DNA of 64,000 nucleotides from Chrysopilus asiliformis (taxonomy: Eukaryota; Arthropoda; Insecta; Diptera; Rhagionidae): NCBI GenBank assembly GCA_964034945.1, contig OZ035961.1, positions 7,764,501 through 7,828,500 of the forward strand, in the 5' to 3' direction. Both the position numbers and the translations under genes were made by a program. Under the pieces are notes generated by a model. It was not told the DNA's origin and made no database searches. It saw only the letters and a program-made list of their open reading frames with translations. This document shows positions 42,883 to 54,537 of this stretch, in pieces. The first letter of the stretch is position 1. Each line of letters starts with the position of its first letter.

Positions 42883-45064
42883 TATAAATATTTCAATTCT
42901 AAACACTTTTGTGTTTCAAAGTTTTTCAATCTGTGTAGGAAATCCTTCTCTTATTTTCTACATAGAACGAAAAACATTCATTAATGTGGTTTTAGAAAAA
43001 ATATCTATAAAAAACTTCAAATCTTTGACTGACAGACGAAATGGCGTAAATTGAAATTTTCAAGAAATTCTAGTATCCTAAAAACAATGGTATTTGTTCG
43101 TTTTTTGTTCCGGCAATTGGTTGGCTGTGTTCCAACTGGTTTTCTGTATATCTTTTACTTTTGGCTGCTTCGCAATCCAACCCCTTCCCAGAAGTCGGTC
43201 TTCGACATCCCGCCCATTGACGCTAGTAAGCTCCCGTTAAAGTTTCATCGAAATCGGTTCAATGGTTTTCGAGTTTTAAGCAAACAGATAGACAGACATA
43301 CACACAAGCATCTTATATAATAGAAAAGATATACTGAAGCTCAACCCCCTCACAGTTCAACACCCCCTCCCTTCCACCTCCCTTCCCCCTCCCTTCCCCT
43401 TCCTCATCACAACACTGAAACTACAGAAGGAATTTCTTCAGAATTCGTTCATTAGATTTTAAGAAATTTCGTCAGAAAAAAAAAATGTTGACCACACTTA
43501 ACCCTTGTGTATATTTCTATCAAACTTAACCAAATTGTTTTTTTTTAATTATTTAACTACTTTTCAACGTAATTACTTAATTTTACTGTCCTTTCAATAC
43601 TTGCCTTCTTAAAAATTTAAGGTCAAAAATATTTTCTGGTTTTTGTTGCTTTTCCAAGCGCAAAAAAAGATACGTCAAGCTGAGCAAATCGTTTAAAATT
43701 CTGCAAACAATGAAACTCCAAGCCTCACTATTTGTTCCTTGTTGGTATTTCTTCAGTATTGACTTTTTCTTCCGCTACATTATGATCGAACGAACATTTT
43801 CTCAGTTGGTTCTTTAGAATTTACGAGACACAAAAAATACTTGAATTGCTTGCTGAAATCGTGTACAAGAGACAATCGTATTGAGACACACTTTTCTCGC
43901 TCTGCAGTGAACTTCATAAATTATCTTGGAAGTACAGAAAAAAAACATAAGACTTTAAAGCTCACTAAATACCTATAATTACTAATTGATTTGTTGGATT
44001 ATTTCTAAACAAATTCATTAATTTACACCGTTTGAATTTTTTACGAAAATGCCATATACTCGTATTCCAGGAAAATTACGAGCACCAGGAAAATTAATCA
44101 ATGCTATTAAATGAATAATCTGATCGGCAATCTAATAAATCATTTCTACGGTCTGTTAGGAACACACGGTAAGAATTTAAGCTAACTGCCAAATTTACAA
44201 AAGTCATCGTCTTATAAGGTGCCTGGTGTGCTTAGGCTGTCGACAATCGAATATGTTGCCTCCGAGCCTGCTGTTATGGTATAGCATAAAAAAAACATAT
44301 TTTGTATAAGTAGCATAAATATGTGCATGATATATACATAATAAAGGGGAGTGATTGACATGAAGCATGACTTCTTAGCAATTCCGGGCATGAACCTCCT
44401 TCCGAATTTTCAATGTCACCACTCACTTAGTCAAGCTTATCTGTGGGCAAACAGGGATCGCTTAAAAAGGAACTGGAAAATTGCTTATTTGATTTTAGAA
44501 GATTAACTGCGGAGGGATGAAAATCGAACTGAGAAAAGGGAAATTGTAGAAAACGGTAGATGGTTTCTATAAGTAGCAGTTAACATGTCAAATAATGATC
44601 TCTCTGCAGGGTAGAAACAACACTTTCAGCATAATCATATCAATACTTCCAATTTCTGTATCCTATGATGTTCAATCGGATGCCTGATTTGATTTTGACA
44701 TTGACTACAGCTCTTTTTTTCTGATTCGAGGTGCCTGTAGGCATGTTGAAATGAAAATGTTCACCAATCTATGTCACAATTCAAATTTACCTTTCGATTT
44801 TTTTCCCATTTTCACGGTAAGTGACTTAAAATATTCGATTGCTTCTATAAGTTGTAAAATCCAATTGGAAACTGTTTTGCTAGACGGTTGCTATCCAATT
44901 GTTTAATGGTAGACAGGGCGGGGTAAGCACCTAAGATGTCTATTTTGACAAGGTCGACTTTAAAATTGTGTGCAATTGTTGGCACCCTAATCGCGATGGC
45001 GATGATTATAATTACGGCAGAGAATGCAGATTTTTATACTCTACTAGCAGATTTTTATACTCTA
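42883..45064. other. Gene-free stretch with scattered repeat tails
   Basis: At 43225-43325, AAGTTTCATCGAAATCGGTT followed by an ACAGATAGACAGACATACAC run is a typical transposon tail of insects. A CT-rich run lies at 43348-43405. A 48-codon ORF at 44360 is listed separately. Two direct copies of AGATTTTTATACTCTACTAG sit at 45029 and 45050, next to a Helitron end. Confidence 0.45.
44360..44506 (+). other. Short ORF of 48 residues, uncertain
   Basis: Open from ATG to TAA, it encodes a peptide beginning MKHDFLAIPGMNLLPNF. It shows less AT bias than its surroundings and does not overlap a recognised repeat. No family resemblance, promoter or splice context supports it. Confidence 0.15.
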
Positions 45065-45620
45065 CTAGCTTGCAAGTACCCGGCATTGCTAGGGTAATAA
45101 TAAACTTTTGAGTATGAAAAAAATCTTTATTTTTTCAAAATTGTTTTGATACACCCAACTTTTTTTACTTTCCTCTTCTATGGAAAGAAAGTATTCTATT
45201 TATGACGGAGACCGACTCCAGAACGGAGGCAGATAGACAGTTTCTGATCAGAACGAAATCCGCTTCAGGCAAAATTATGAGGATGTCCGCGCAACTGTCT
45301 GGCGGTCTGTCCATTTCACGCATCTTAAATAACTCGAGAACGCATTGACCTAGTGACTTGAAGTTTTTTACAAATAAGTTGTACCAAAATCGTAGTTTTC
45401 TATCAACTTTTTGAAAAGTAACGAGAACTATAAAAGGTTTTTTTTTAAAAATTCAAGAAAATAAAATTTCGTGCATTTTTGGGAGGGGTTTACGTGGCCG
45501 AAAGTTTTCCTTGGTGAATGAAAATCAAAACCGTATCAGAATCCATTTTGTAGTTTAGGAAATGGTAGGAGAGGGGATTCGCATTACGCAGAAGGAAGTG
45601 TTTTGAGTGGGCGAAAATCT
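45065..45620 (-). mobile_element. Helitron 3' terminus on the minus strand, with AGGAAAGTATTG repeat
   Basis: CTAGCTTGCAAGTACCCGG at 45065 is the reverse complement of a Helitron end (CTAG preceded by a hairpin formed by ACCCGGCATTGCTAGGGT) and is preceded by A. To its right lies the AAAGAAAGTATTCTATTTAT repeat also found at 18320 and 32420. Whether that repeat belongs to the Helitron is unclear, and the right limit is approximate. Confidence 0.5.
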
Positions 45621-45714
45621 TCCGTGACTGTCGTCGGCCTGCCCAACACTGAAAACCGTATTCAAATCACTACTTCCTTTAATGTTTTATCAAACAAAAT
45701 TGACAAATGTTCCT

Positions 45715-45958
45715 GGGGCCTTATTCTAGAACTCGTACCGAGTCAAATCTCTACCGAGTGCTACAAAAAGCGATTCTTGAACTCGGAAACGAGCGATTTC
45801 TTGCGAGTAAATACTCGGTGACGTTTAACCTGCCGAGTGAGGTAAACATGAATCTGAAACTATCTTTTGAGAGTGATCGCTCGTTTCCGAGTTCAAGAAT
45901 CGCTTTTTGTACCACTCGGTAGAGATTTGACTCGGTACGAGTTCTAGAATACGGGCCC
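45715..45958. mobile_element. Palindromic MITE with TTCTAGAACTCGTACCGAGT arms
   Basis: Arms of about 95 bp pair almost fully, from GGGGCC/GGGCCC at the ends to AACTCGGAAACGAGCGAT near the centre. The loop is under 60 bp, so the transcript or single strand would form a long hairpin. Two overlapping ORFs (45603, 45707) are by-products. Confidence 0.85.
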
Positions 45959-46025
45959 TGTTCTTGAAGTCATGCTGGTGCAAAAATATAGAAAATAGGT
46001 TCTTTTATGTACTCAAATGTTCTTT

Positions 46026-46111
46026 CTTCTCTTCTCTTCCTTCTCTTACTTCTCTTACTTCTCTTACTTCTCTTACTTCTCTTACTTCTCTTACTTCTCT
46101 TACTTTTCTTA
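46026..46111 (+). repeat. Minisatellite of TTCTCTTAC-type units, about 10 bp
   Basis: TTCTCTTACT is repeated head to tail about eight times, with minor changes at both edges. It creates an L-T-S repeat in one frame that is not a gene. Confidence 0.9.
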
Positions 46112-46390
46112 CCCCTTGTCTACTATTTTCTGAACCGTTAAAGCAATTTTGTCCCAGTTCTTATTATGGAGCAGGTCGTCCCCAAAGAAAAATGTTCGCC
46201 CAATTAAGTCAAATCTCACCCTTCTCCCCATAAAGCCCCTTTCATGCGATCTACTAAATTTTTCAAGAGATTTTGATTTTCACAAGATTATGATTCATTA
46301 TATTTTTTTATAGCTGTTCACAAAATATAATACGTCACGCTAATTTTGGGCTTTCGAAACCCTCCCTCCCTCCTGTTGTCACGCTTTTAA

Positions 46391-46636
46391 CCCTCATACT
46401 GTCCTCGGGTCATTTCTGACCCAAATTCGATTTTAATTAAACTACATGAACAAAGCTTGTATGGTGTAGGCTCTGTGAACAAATTTCTTTTGAATACCGA
46501 AAACAATAATCTATTTGTTCATATTTTAATCCATTGAAGAGCACTGTAGTCTTCATTGGTCATAAATGGGTCATAATGGGTCATTCTTGACCCACGAAGA
46601 CATCATACGTTATTTTTCTTAAGGACAGTATGAGGG
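46391..46636. mobile_element. piggyBac-like MITE, family B copy 2
   Basis: CCCTCATACTGTCC ends, TTAA flanks (46387-46390 and 46637-46640), inverted relative to the copy at 42070. The interiors align over the whole length, differing mainly by small deletions. Confidence 0.92.
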
Positions 46637-46640
46637 TTAA

Positions 46641-48158
46641 GCGATTTTTTGAATTAGGAGGAACGTGGATGTCCAAAAAGGTATTCTTTATAACAAAAAT
46701 GTGATATTAAATTCAAAGAAAATTTTTTTTTTTAAATAATATACTTCTCTTCCTTAAGTGCATGTACTTGAAAAAATCAAAGAATTTTTCAATAGATAAA
46801 TAAAATCAGAAAAAAATGCAAAATAACCAATTCGGCTACATCTTCAGGTTATTAAAAGTTTGATCTGTTGTTATATGCACTCTTCAATCTTCATATACGT
46901 TTTTATAATTGAACGTAAACCAAGTTTTCGTAATAAGAAAAATCTTGTTTGCAATGGATTCGTTACGAGTGTTTTTTTTTTAATAAGAAAAAGTCACCTA
47001 TCATATGATTATGCAAATCCACCTTTGATACAATTGACCAAACTGAATAAAGAAATTTTTTTGTCATGCTGAATTAACTGCAGACATTATCCACAATAAA
47101 AACTTGAACTCCATTGCAAATTTTGTATTGAATAGATATGTGCACTAGTTAATGCGATTACTGGCAATGTTAATGGATAATTTTGACATTTAAGATGTAC
47201 TTAAGATTTGGACATTTGGAAAGGATTTGTCCTACTTACAAAAGGTTTAGTCGTTCTCATTTTAGGCAAAGCCAATAATGTCTGCATAATACACGCTATT
47301 ACTATTGACATTGATCACAATTTACTGTTTTTTTTTTGGTCAATTTGCTTCCTACACAAATCTCTTTCTTTTTTTTATGATTGTAAGACATTTAAGATTC
47401 TTATCGATATACATTAATAGACAAATTGGTTGATTATGGGAATTGCTTACATTATTATGGAATTTAAGTTTGTATTTAAGATTTCAGTGAGATTTCTTAA
47501 ATCATATAAAAGCTTTTGTTGAAGTCTTAAAAATTTATCTAAAGTGAAATATTTTTATATATATTTTTTTTAATGTGGAAGAAAATTAGGAAAACTCAGA
47601 AGAACTTAAATCATTATAAAAAATACTCAGTGTAATCAAGCTTGCAACCTAAAAAAATACATTAAAATATTAAGTGTAAATTCATTCAACATCGCACACT
47701 CAATTATCTTCGGTAATAAATCCTAAGTGTTGCATATGATACGATCGAAGGTGTAGCCTTGTTAGGTAAAACCATAAAATGTGTACTTAGTGATGGATTA
47801 AGTTATTGAATTAACTCAAAAATACAAGTACCTACCTATGCTTGCAAAATTTATTGTAAAGTGGACGGGCGTGAAAACATGTACACAAGTATGGGAAATT
47901 ATAATTTGTTTACAATCAGTTTCGCTGCAATTGTTGCTCAATTAACCGCAAAAAATTACAGAAAATTGCATTTCAAAGAATTGGATCAATACGGATTTAA
48001 TATAATTATGGAATCAGATTCATGTTATTTCTCTATCACAGAATGTTGAAAAGTTTTTTTTCAGTTTTAATTTGGAACAGCGTTAAGTGGAAATTCCTAT
48101 TTTTCAATGTCACCATAATTGGTTTCATTAAATGCACACCTGATAAAAATATATAGAA
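46641..48158. other. Gene-free AT-rich stretch
   Basis: Several ORFs of 60-70 codons exist but none has a recognisable motif, and base composition matches the noncoding background. Confidence 0.4.
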
Positions 48159-48200
48159 CTAGCTATCATACCTGGCATTGCTCGGGCAATAATCAATCAT
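48159..48200 (-). mobile_element. Helitron 3' terminus on the minus strand
   Basis: CTAGCTATCATACCTGGCAT and the CGGGCAATAA after it match, with changes, the inverted Helitron end. The preceding base is A (48158). Only the end is placed here; the extent of the element to the right is not defined. Confidence 0.5.
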
Positions 48201-48589
48201 GTATTTTGATGTATATAGAAAAATTATGCAAATACATTTTTGAAATCCGTCTTTTTATATAAATTTTTCGATTCCACATACTGTTTTTGAGGAAATTGCA
48301 AACAACTTTCCCATTTGTTTGGGAGAGGGACAATAAAAAATCCAATTCTGATTCGTAACCATGCCTTATGAAAAGAGAACGGTGCAACATTTTAAGTCTC
48401 TACACTTCATTTGCTAATGCATTTTTCTAGCTATATTAGAGGAAGTAAACCTAAGTTTTTCATCAATCTAAAGTCGCTGGTGTTATTTTCTTGCCCTGCG
48501 ATGTGCAACACAAATATTAGAGTAAGTATTGCTTTTATTTTGCAAAAACCCTATGAAAATTCTTAAGATTCCCGAGAAATAGCAATAGT

Positions 48590-48880
48590 TCGCTTTCCGT
48601 AGATTTTAGTGACGGAAAATTTTTCTTGAGGCCCAATCTATTTAACAGTGTCACCCTATTAAAATCCATTCCGAGTTTAGGAAATAGTGGTTTGAGTGGG
48701 CGAAAGTTTTCCTTAACGGACGACCTGCCTAACACAAAAATCTGGATCAAAACCCATTTAGTAGTTTAGGAGTAAGTTTAGGAGTAGTAAGGGTTTGTAT
48801 AATGCGAGACGGAGTGGGCGAATTTTTTTGGCGGATCCAACACTACAAACCGTATCAAAATCACCGAGGGGGTCAGAAGA
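48590..48880 (+). repeat. Modules like those in intron 1
   Basis: Two to three units contain GGCGAAAGTTTTCCTT-like blocks, ATCAAAACCCAT-like blocks and TAGTTTAGGA, comparable to 10500-10910 and 45590-45690. Noncoding. Confidence 0.5.
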
Positions 48881-48964
48881 AGGCCCATTTTTTGAGATAC
48901 ATCTTATTAAAATTATGGCTAAGCATATAAAGCATTATCGAGTAAATTTTCAGCCATACTGACC

Positions 48965-49202
48965 CTGGGCACCAATCATGTATTCCGACGCGTCTTTGTC
49001 TTTCCACTTCGACGCAGCTTTTAACTCTTGACTTCGCCATATCTGCAGCTTGAAATTTCGCGGAATCGTCACTAATAATCGAAACGTGATTCTGACTGTC
49101 ACTCCAGCAAATTTGAAGCTGCTGATATGGCGAAGTCAACAGTTAAAAGCTGTGTCGAAGTCGAAAGACAGAGACGCGTCGAAATACATGATTGCTGCCC
49201 AG
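48965..49202. mobile_element. Palindromic MITE with CTGGGCACCAATCATGTATT arms
   Basis: Arms of about 90 bp pair through GACGCGTCTTTGTC, GCTTTTAACTCTTGACTTCG and CAGCTTGAAATTT-like segments around a loop of about 60 bp. No duplication was recognised. The minus-strand ORF at 48873-49139 is a by-product. Confidence 0.85.
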
Positions 49203-49719
49203 CTTTGGTGCCGTTAAATTGTACAAAACGTTAAATGTTTTTATAAAAATTCCCGGGGGATAATTAGCGGAACAATTCGGCAGATTTTGGCTCACGCGAG
49301 ACTGACTTCCACATCCACATTCTTGTCAACTTCCGCCAAATTCTTGGTCATCACTCAATAACTAAAAATGCGCAGAAATTTGTGCTACTGCTTCTTTTTC
49401 TTTTCCACAGAAAAAAAAATCACAACCACTGAATTCAATTTAAAAAAAATAAATACGAAAATTCTAAAATCTTTGCAAAAAAATCAAGTTTTGAGAAAAC
49501 ACCTTTCAAACATTTAATGATTTTCGACTTGAAAAGCTTTTTTCTGCCGTACGGCCTTTCACAAGTACGACGGAAAGGGTGATGTTCTAATGTTAGAAAT
49601 ATGTAAATATGCAAAAAAATTACAAAATCTTCAAAAAATCTTACCTGCGGCGCAATTTTTGTTGTATTCTAAAAATAATTTGACGCCTTTAGAAGCGTAA
49701 GCAGTAGAAGCGTAAGATA

Positions 49720-50280
49720 AAGGGTCTTTCAACCAGGACATAACAATTTTGTATTTTAATAAAAAACGCACCCTAAAACTTTTTTTATGATCTGGCAATG
49801 CTAAAACGTCAGTCAAGGTTAACATTTTTTATTTTTAAGGTTTTTTTTAGGTTTACATGCCACACAGCTGGTCAAACAATTGATCTATTGAAGGAGAAGT
49901 TCGGTAATCGTGTAATCTCGAGAAATGGTCCGGTCGAATGGCCACCTCGCTCATGCGATTTAGCGCCGTTGGATTTCTTTTTATGGGGTTATGTTAAGTC
50001 GTTGGTTTATGCCAACAAGCCAACAACGTTAGAGGAGCTCAGGAACAATATCGAACGCGAAATTGCCAACGTTCCGACCGATATGTGTGGAAGAGTGGTG
50101 GAAAATTGGCTTCAAAGAATCAATCTGCAAACATGCTCGCGGTGGCCATATGAACGACATCGGATTTCATACTTAAATGTAACATGTCCACTACACCTGG
50201 AATAAATTTCAGCCCGATATCTCAATTATTCTGTGTTTTATTTAAATACAAAATTGTTATGTCCTTGTTGAAAGACCCGA
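49720..50280 (+). mobile_element. Internally deleted Tc1/mariner-type element, copy 2
   Basis: The ends AGGGTCTTTCAACCAGGACA and, inverted, GGGTCTTTCAACAAGGACAT are flanked by TA (49718-49719 and 50281-50282). It has the same deletion style as the copy at 14224 but lacks the N-terminal codons. Its C-terminal transposase region is in one frame. Confidence 0.9.
49870..50205 (+). pseudogene. Mariner-type transposase C-terminal remnant
   Basis: It reads QTIDLLKEKFGNRV, WPPRSCDLAPLDFFLWGYVK and onward to a stop in one frame. The D of L-D-F-F-L-W-G, expected to be the third catalytic residue, is kept here but is N in the 14224 copy. The first two catalytic residues and the DNA-binding domain are missing. 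Confidence 0.85.
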
Positions 50281-50282
50281 TA

Positions 50283-51549
50283 CAATTTTTGTCGCAAATG
50301 CCGCTTTTCATTGTTAGGGGAGGCACGTTTCGTAGTCATGCCTATGACCTCTCCTGGAAATTTTTTTTCCTGTACACCTTCATAAAAATTTAGTGATTCG
50401 TAATAAATCCAGCGCGTTAAAAATTCTCAATATCATAAAAATATAGCATAAAATTTTTAACAGGTTTAATAATAAAAAAAAACTGGATAAGAATATAAAA
50501 AATTACTTCAATAAATTATAGATAAGAATCAAATAGTTGTCCATTCAACATTGCTGTCCCATTTTTGCTCAACACTATCATAGCTTTTTCTTATCTTTGG
50601 TGACCTTCTTTTTTACGGGACAGACACTTTTCAAAGACTTCTCTGAGTAGGAGTTGTATTATGGAAATCGATGGAAGTAGCCATGAAAGTCGTAAAGTGA
50701 CAGGGAAAAATAAAAACACAAAAAACGGGGAAAAATACTTGTATGACTATTATATGTATATATGATGGAATCTATCGAATAGACGGTTAAATACGTATAT
50801 TCGGTTCTCAGGGAAAAAAATACTTATACTCGCTTTATACTCAATATTTTTGGTTTTCTTGCCCAAAAATACAAAAAAAGACGAAAACCTTTACAGAGGA
50901 GTTATGTTTGGGAGCTTAGATAATGTAAATGCTGGAAATGAAAAGGGAAAACTTGCTGAGGAAGAACATTACATTGATGGACCCTCATTTGCCAAGTAAA
51001 ATGGTTTCTGACTAAATTCAATTGTGCCAATCGACGCAATTTATATAACCCGGCTATGATGCCTCGTGACCAAACCCTTTTCAATATTATTTTACGGGCG
51101 TAATTCACACTCGATCAGCTACCGTAAATCAATTGGATCAACTATGACATAAAGCTGATTGAAACGATCATCCAAGGGGTTAGAATTGAGGTGGATCAGA
51201 ACCGTGTAAGGGATTTCATTTTGCGGGTTTTTTTTTCATTGTATTCCAATTGTTTTATTCATTTATATTGATTCATTCTACAGCCAACCCCAAAACCAGG
51301 ATATGATTATGTTGGGGTAGATATATTCGAAAAATATCTGAAATCGGTCATATCGGATTTATGTATTGAAATTTATATCGACATTTATCATAAAATTTAT
51401 AATGAATTCTTCACGTTTAAAAACTTATACTGTCAAAATTCATGAATATAAAATTCGAATAAATCTCGTGGTTTTCATTGTTCGATTTTTTAAAAACATT
51501 TTTTTTCATTCAAACGAATCTAAAATACAACAATTAAACCAATAATGGA
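50283..51549. other. Gene-free stretch
   Basis: No coding block or terminal repeat pair was recognised. It ends at the mitochondrial insert. Confidence 0.4.
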
Positions 51550-51772
51550 TTTAAGATTTATTCTTCAAAATAATGTCATTTTATTATTTGCTATTATTAT
51601 TTCTATTATAAAATTAAATATTATTTCTCAAATAAAAATAAATTATACTTCATTAATTATTATATCCTCTCTATTATTAAAAAGTGGAGCTGCTCCTTTT
51701 CATTTTTGATTTCCAGGTGTTATAGAAGGTTTATCTTGATTTAATAATTTAATTTTAATAACCTGACAAAAA
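51550..51772 (+). pseudogene. Nuclear mitochondrial insert: ND2 fragment
   Basis: Read with the invertebrate mitochondrial code, the plus strand gives LLLKSGAAPFHFWFPG, then EGLSWFNN and WQK, a core segment of NADH dehydrogenase subunit 2 (complex I). TGA stands for Trp at 51707, 51737 and 51764, all in one frame, and ATA reads as Met. The left end is approximate. There is no frameshift in the recognisable part, so the transfer may be fairly recent. In the nucleus the TGA codons are stops, so it is dead. Confidence 0.9.
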
Positions 51773-52142
51773 AATCGGGTCGACTTTCCATACATGAATA
51801 TGTAGAAAGCGTTTCAGAATTTTTTTTATATAAAATTCGATTTTTGCTCTTATAGCTCATAATGTTGTTTTTCCGGACAAAAACAAATAATAAATATGTG
51901 CCGCAGGGGAAATATGTTTAGCAGAATACGACGCCACCATTTAAATCAAGAGCTACACAATTATACTAGAGAAATTATATCCATTTTCTGTAATATTTCA
52001 TGTTCCATAAATTAGTGCAACTAAATATGTGATGAAAATCCGTTGAAAAAATGCGCCACAGGTGAAAAAAAAGATTTTTCATCAACCATCAGCCGAAGGA
52101 GAGTATGTTTTGCATATTTACTTATTGTTTTTTAGTGTTTAA

Positions 52143-52659
52143 TCATACTAATATATAAAAATGAGTTGGTGTCTGTCTGTCTGTTTATCTGTCTGTCTGT
52201 CTGTCTGACTGTCTGTCTGTCTGTCTGTCTGTTCCTCTTTCACGCAAAAACGGCTGAACCGATTGACTTGAAATTTGGCACGAGCGTATGTGGTAGTTCT
52301 GGTTCCAACATAGGCATACGGAAAAGTAACGCGAGGGGTGGGGGAGTAAGGGGAGGGGGTATAGTGATTTCGAAACTTAGTTTTTGCGCTATGTTACTCT
52401 TTCGCGGGGAAACTACTAAACCGATTGGCCTGAAATTTGGCATAGATGTTCGTCGGGGGTCCAGCCCCAACATAGATCCATTAAAAAGTAGTCCGAGAGG
52501 TGGAGGGGATAAAGTCATCTCGAAAATTAGCTCTTCCTCTATGTTACCCTTTCGCGGGGGAAACTACCGAGTCAATTGGCCTGAAGTTTAGCTCCAACAT
52601 AGACCATAAAAAAAAAATTTGAAAAAACTTAACCCGGCAACGACGGGTATGCAAGCTAG
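52143..52659 (+). mobile_element. Non-autonomous Helitron, copy 4 (fullest)
   Basis: It starts TCATACTAATATATAAAAAT after A (52142) and ends with the ACCCGGCAACGACGGGT hairpin and CTAG before T (52660). A long GTCT run near 52173-52231 and three modules follow. ORFs on both strands here, up to 141 codons, are translations of the repeat. Confidence 0.85.
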
Positions 52660-54037
52660 TAATTTGTAAGACAAAACTTAACAATAAAGACCTCAAAAAA
52701 CCTATTTTCCGAGGTGGCTGGACTGGATAATTTTTTCCTATTTTTCCAGGTGGCTGGACTGGATAGTGAAGAAAAAAAAAATGAATAAAATTGAAGTCGG
52801 TTGAAATTAAATTAAATTTTTCTACCAAAATATTTAAAGTCGTTGAACACATCTTTAATTATTTTTACAACAAGGCTTTAAGAAATCACAACTTTTGGTG
52901 GCCTTTTCTCAATTAAATATTCTAAATAATACTCGCATAAATTTTTTCCATTGATCACAAAATTCAATTATTCCAATCAAAATTGATTAAATTCTCTGAG
53001 TTCTCATATTCATCAGAATATCTCTTTAATATTATTCTCCTTTGGTAAATCATCCAAATTCAAAAGAAGCCAGAAAGGGCCTTAATTATAGATCCTCCAT
53101 TTGTTGGAAGCATTGGAAAGAAAACCAGATAAGGCGACTAAAACAAACGCAATTTCTTGTTTTAATTACGTGAATTAATTCAAGTATAATTTGATTACCG
53201 TAAAGGCCAAAATTTCTACTCAAATCATTGATTTATGTCGAGTTGGAATTTTTTCTGTCTTTCACGATTACCCAAAATTTAAGTCTATTAAGATTTTACT
53301 TTAAGATGAGATAAGAAACATCTGATAAATTTCTTTCCTTCAAAGTTTAAGCTTTAAGTTCCAGCAACAACCAACTCACGGTACAACTGGAAACAATTAT
53401 TTCAAGAAACTGCAATTACTCATAGCAAGCCATATAAAAACTTGCTCATTAGGATCCTTGAACAAGGAGGAAATTAAATTATTTTCCTAAGATGTAGCGC
53501 CGCGTTGCTTAAAGGATTATTGCAATATTCTAATAACGTAAGTCATAAATATATCTTCGTAGAGTAGTTCTACGAACAACGTAAATTTAGTTCTGAATCT
53601 GTAAATTCTTCTATTCAACTCGATCTCATCGTTCATCCGGGGAATATATACTGCAATCAAAAGAAATTTAATAAACGCTTCAAATGCAGTTGCAATTTAT
53701 TTTCCAATGCAAGTTTTAAATTTGTTTTGATCTCATTAAGTGTGCATTCTATAGAATAAAGCCTAATAACTTTGATATGATTTGCTAAATCTATTAAAGT
53801 TTATTGCGAAAACTATGAAAATACTCGTTTTCGTCATCACAGGGAAATGTCGCAACCGATGCCGGAGAAATTTTATACATGGCAAGTTATTTGCAGAATA
53901 AATTATAGGATACTTGATATTGACCTCTTCCTCTTCTGAGGTACCCTGCCGCTCCTTTTGAACCGTTCAACTGATTGGAATGCGGTTCTCTGTGTTGTGT
54001 AAAAGATATCACAGACAAGCATTTTTCATTAAAATAA
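52660..54037. other. Gene-free stretch
   Basis: It contains two copies of AGGTGGCTGGACTGGAT at 52711 and 52748. Nothing else was recognised. Confidence 0.4.
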
Positions 54038-54139
54038 ATCCCCTGCATAGAATCCCCTCCCCTGCATATAATCCCCTCCCCTGCATATAATCCCTTCCCC
54101 TGCCTATAATCCCCTCCCCTGCCGATAATCCCCTCCCCT
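54038..54139 (+). repeat. 19-bp minisatellite, about five units
   Basis: ATAATCCCCTCCCCTGCAT is repeated head to tail with small changes at the last two bases of some units. It is strongly C/T on the plus strand. Confidence 0.9.
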
Positions 54140-54537
54140 GATATATCCTAAAGGGATTTTTATTGGATTTGCATCATTAAACAAGTTGTGCTTTAAAAAA
54201 TTGTCCTCCCACTTAATTCGATCTATCTCTTCCCTTCTGGATTTTTTCCGTGACCCCTCCCCTGCTATTTTCTGAACCGCTGAAACAATTTTCATGTGGT
54301 CTTTTCCATTTTAGCGCGAGGCCGATCCCTTCAATGTCGTAACCATTTAAAATAGTACAGTAAAATCTCCATAAAACCTAGAGTCACAAACGTAGAGATG
54401 TTTGAGGGCCAAATAAATTTTTTTTTTATTGTAACGAAAACATTATATTTATCTCAAACAAAATATGTTTTCACTAATTATAATATGAGACAAAAATTAT
54501 TTCTTTCCCTGTGGTATTAATTTTTTTTTGTCTAAAC

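Noticed and set aside
45964..46233. ORF with L-T-S repeats
   Set aside because: It is the translation of the TTCTCTTAC minisatellite.
52166..52591. 141-codon ORF rich in Cys, Leu and Val at its start
   Set aside because: It covers a Helitron copy, and its start is a translation of the GTCT microsatellite.
54038..54139. Evenly spaced repeats that might be taken for a CRISPR array
   Set aside because: Units of 19 bp follow each other with no unique spacers, in a eukaryotic context.
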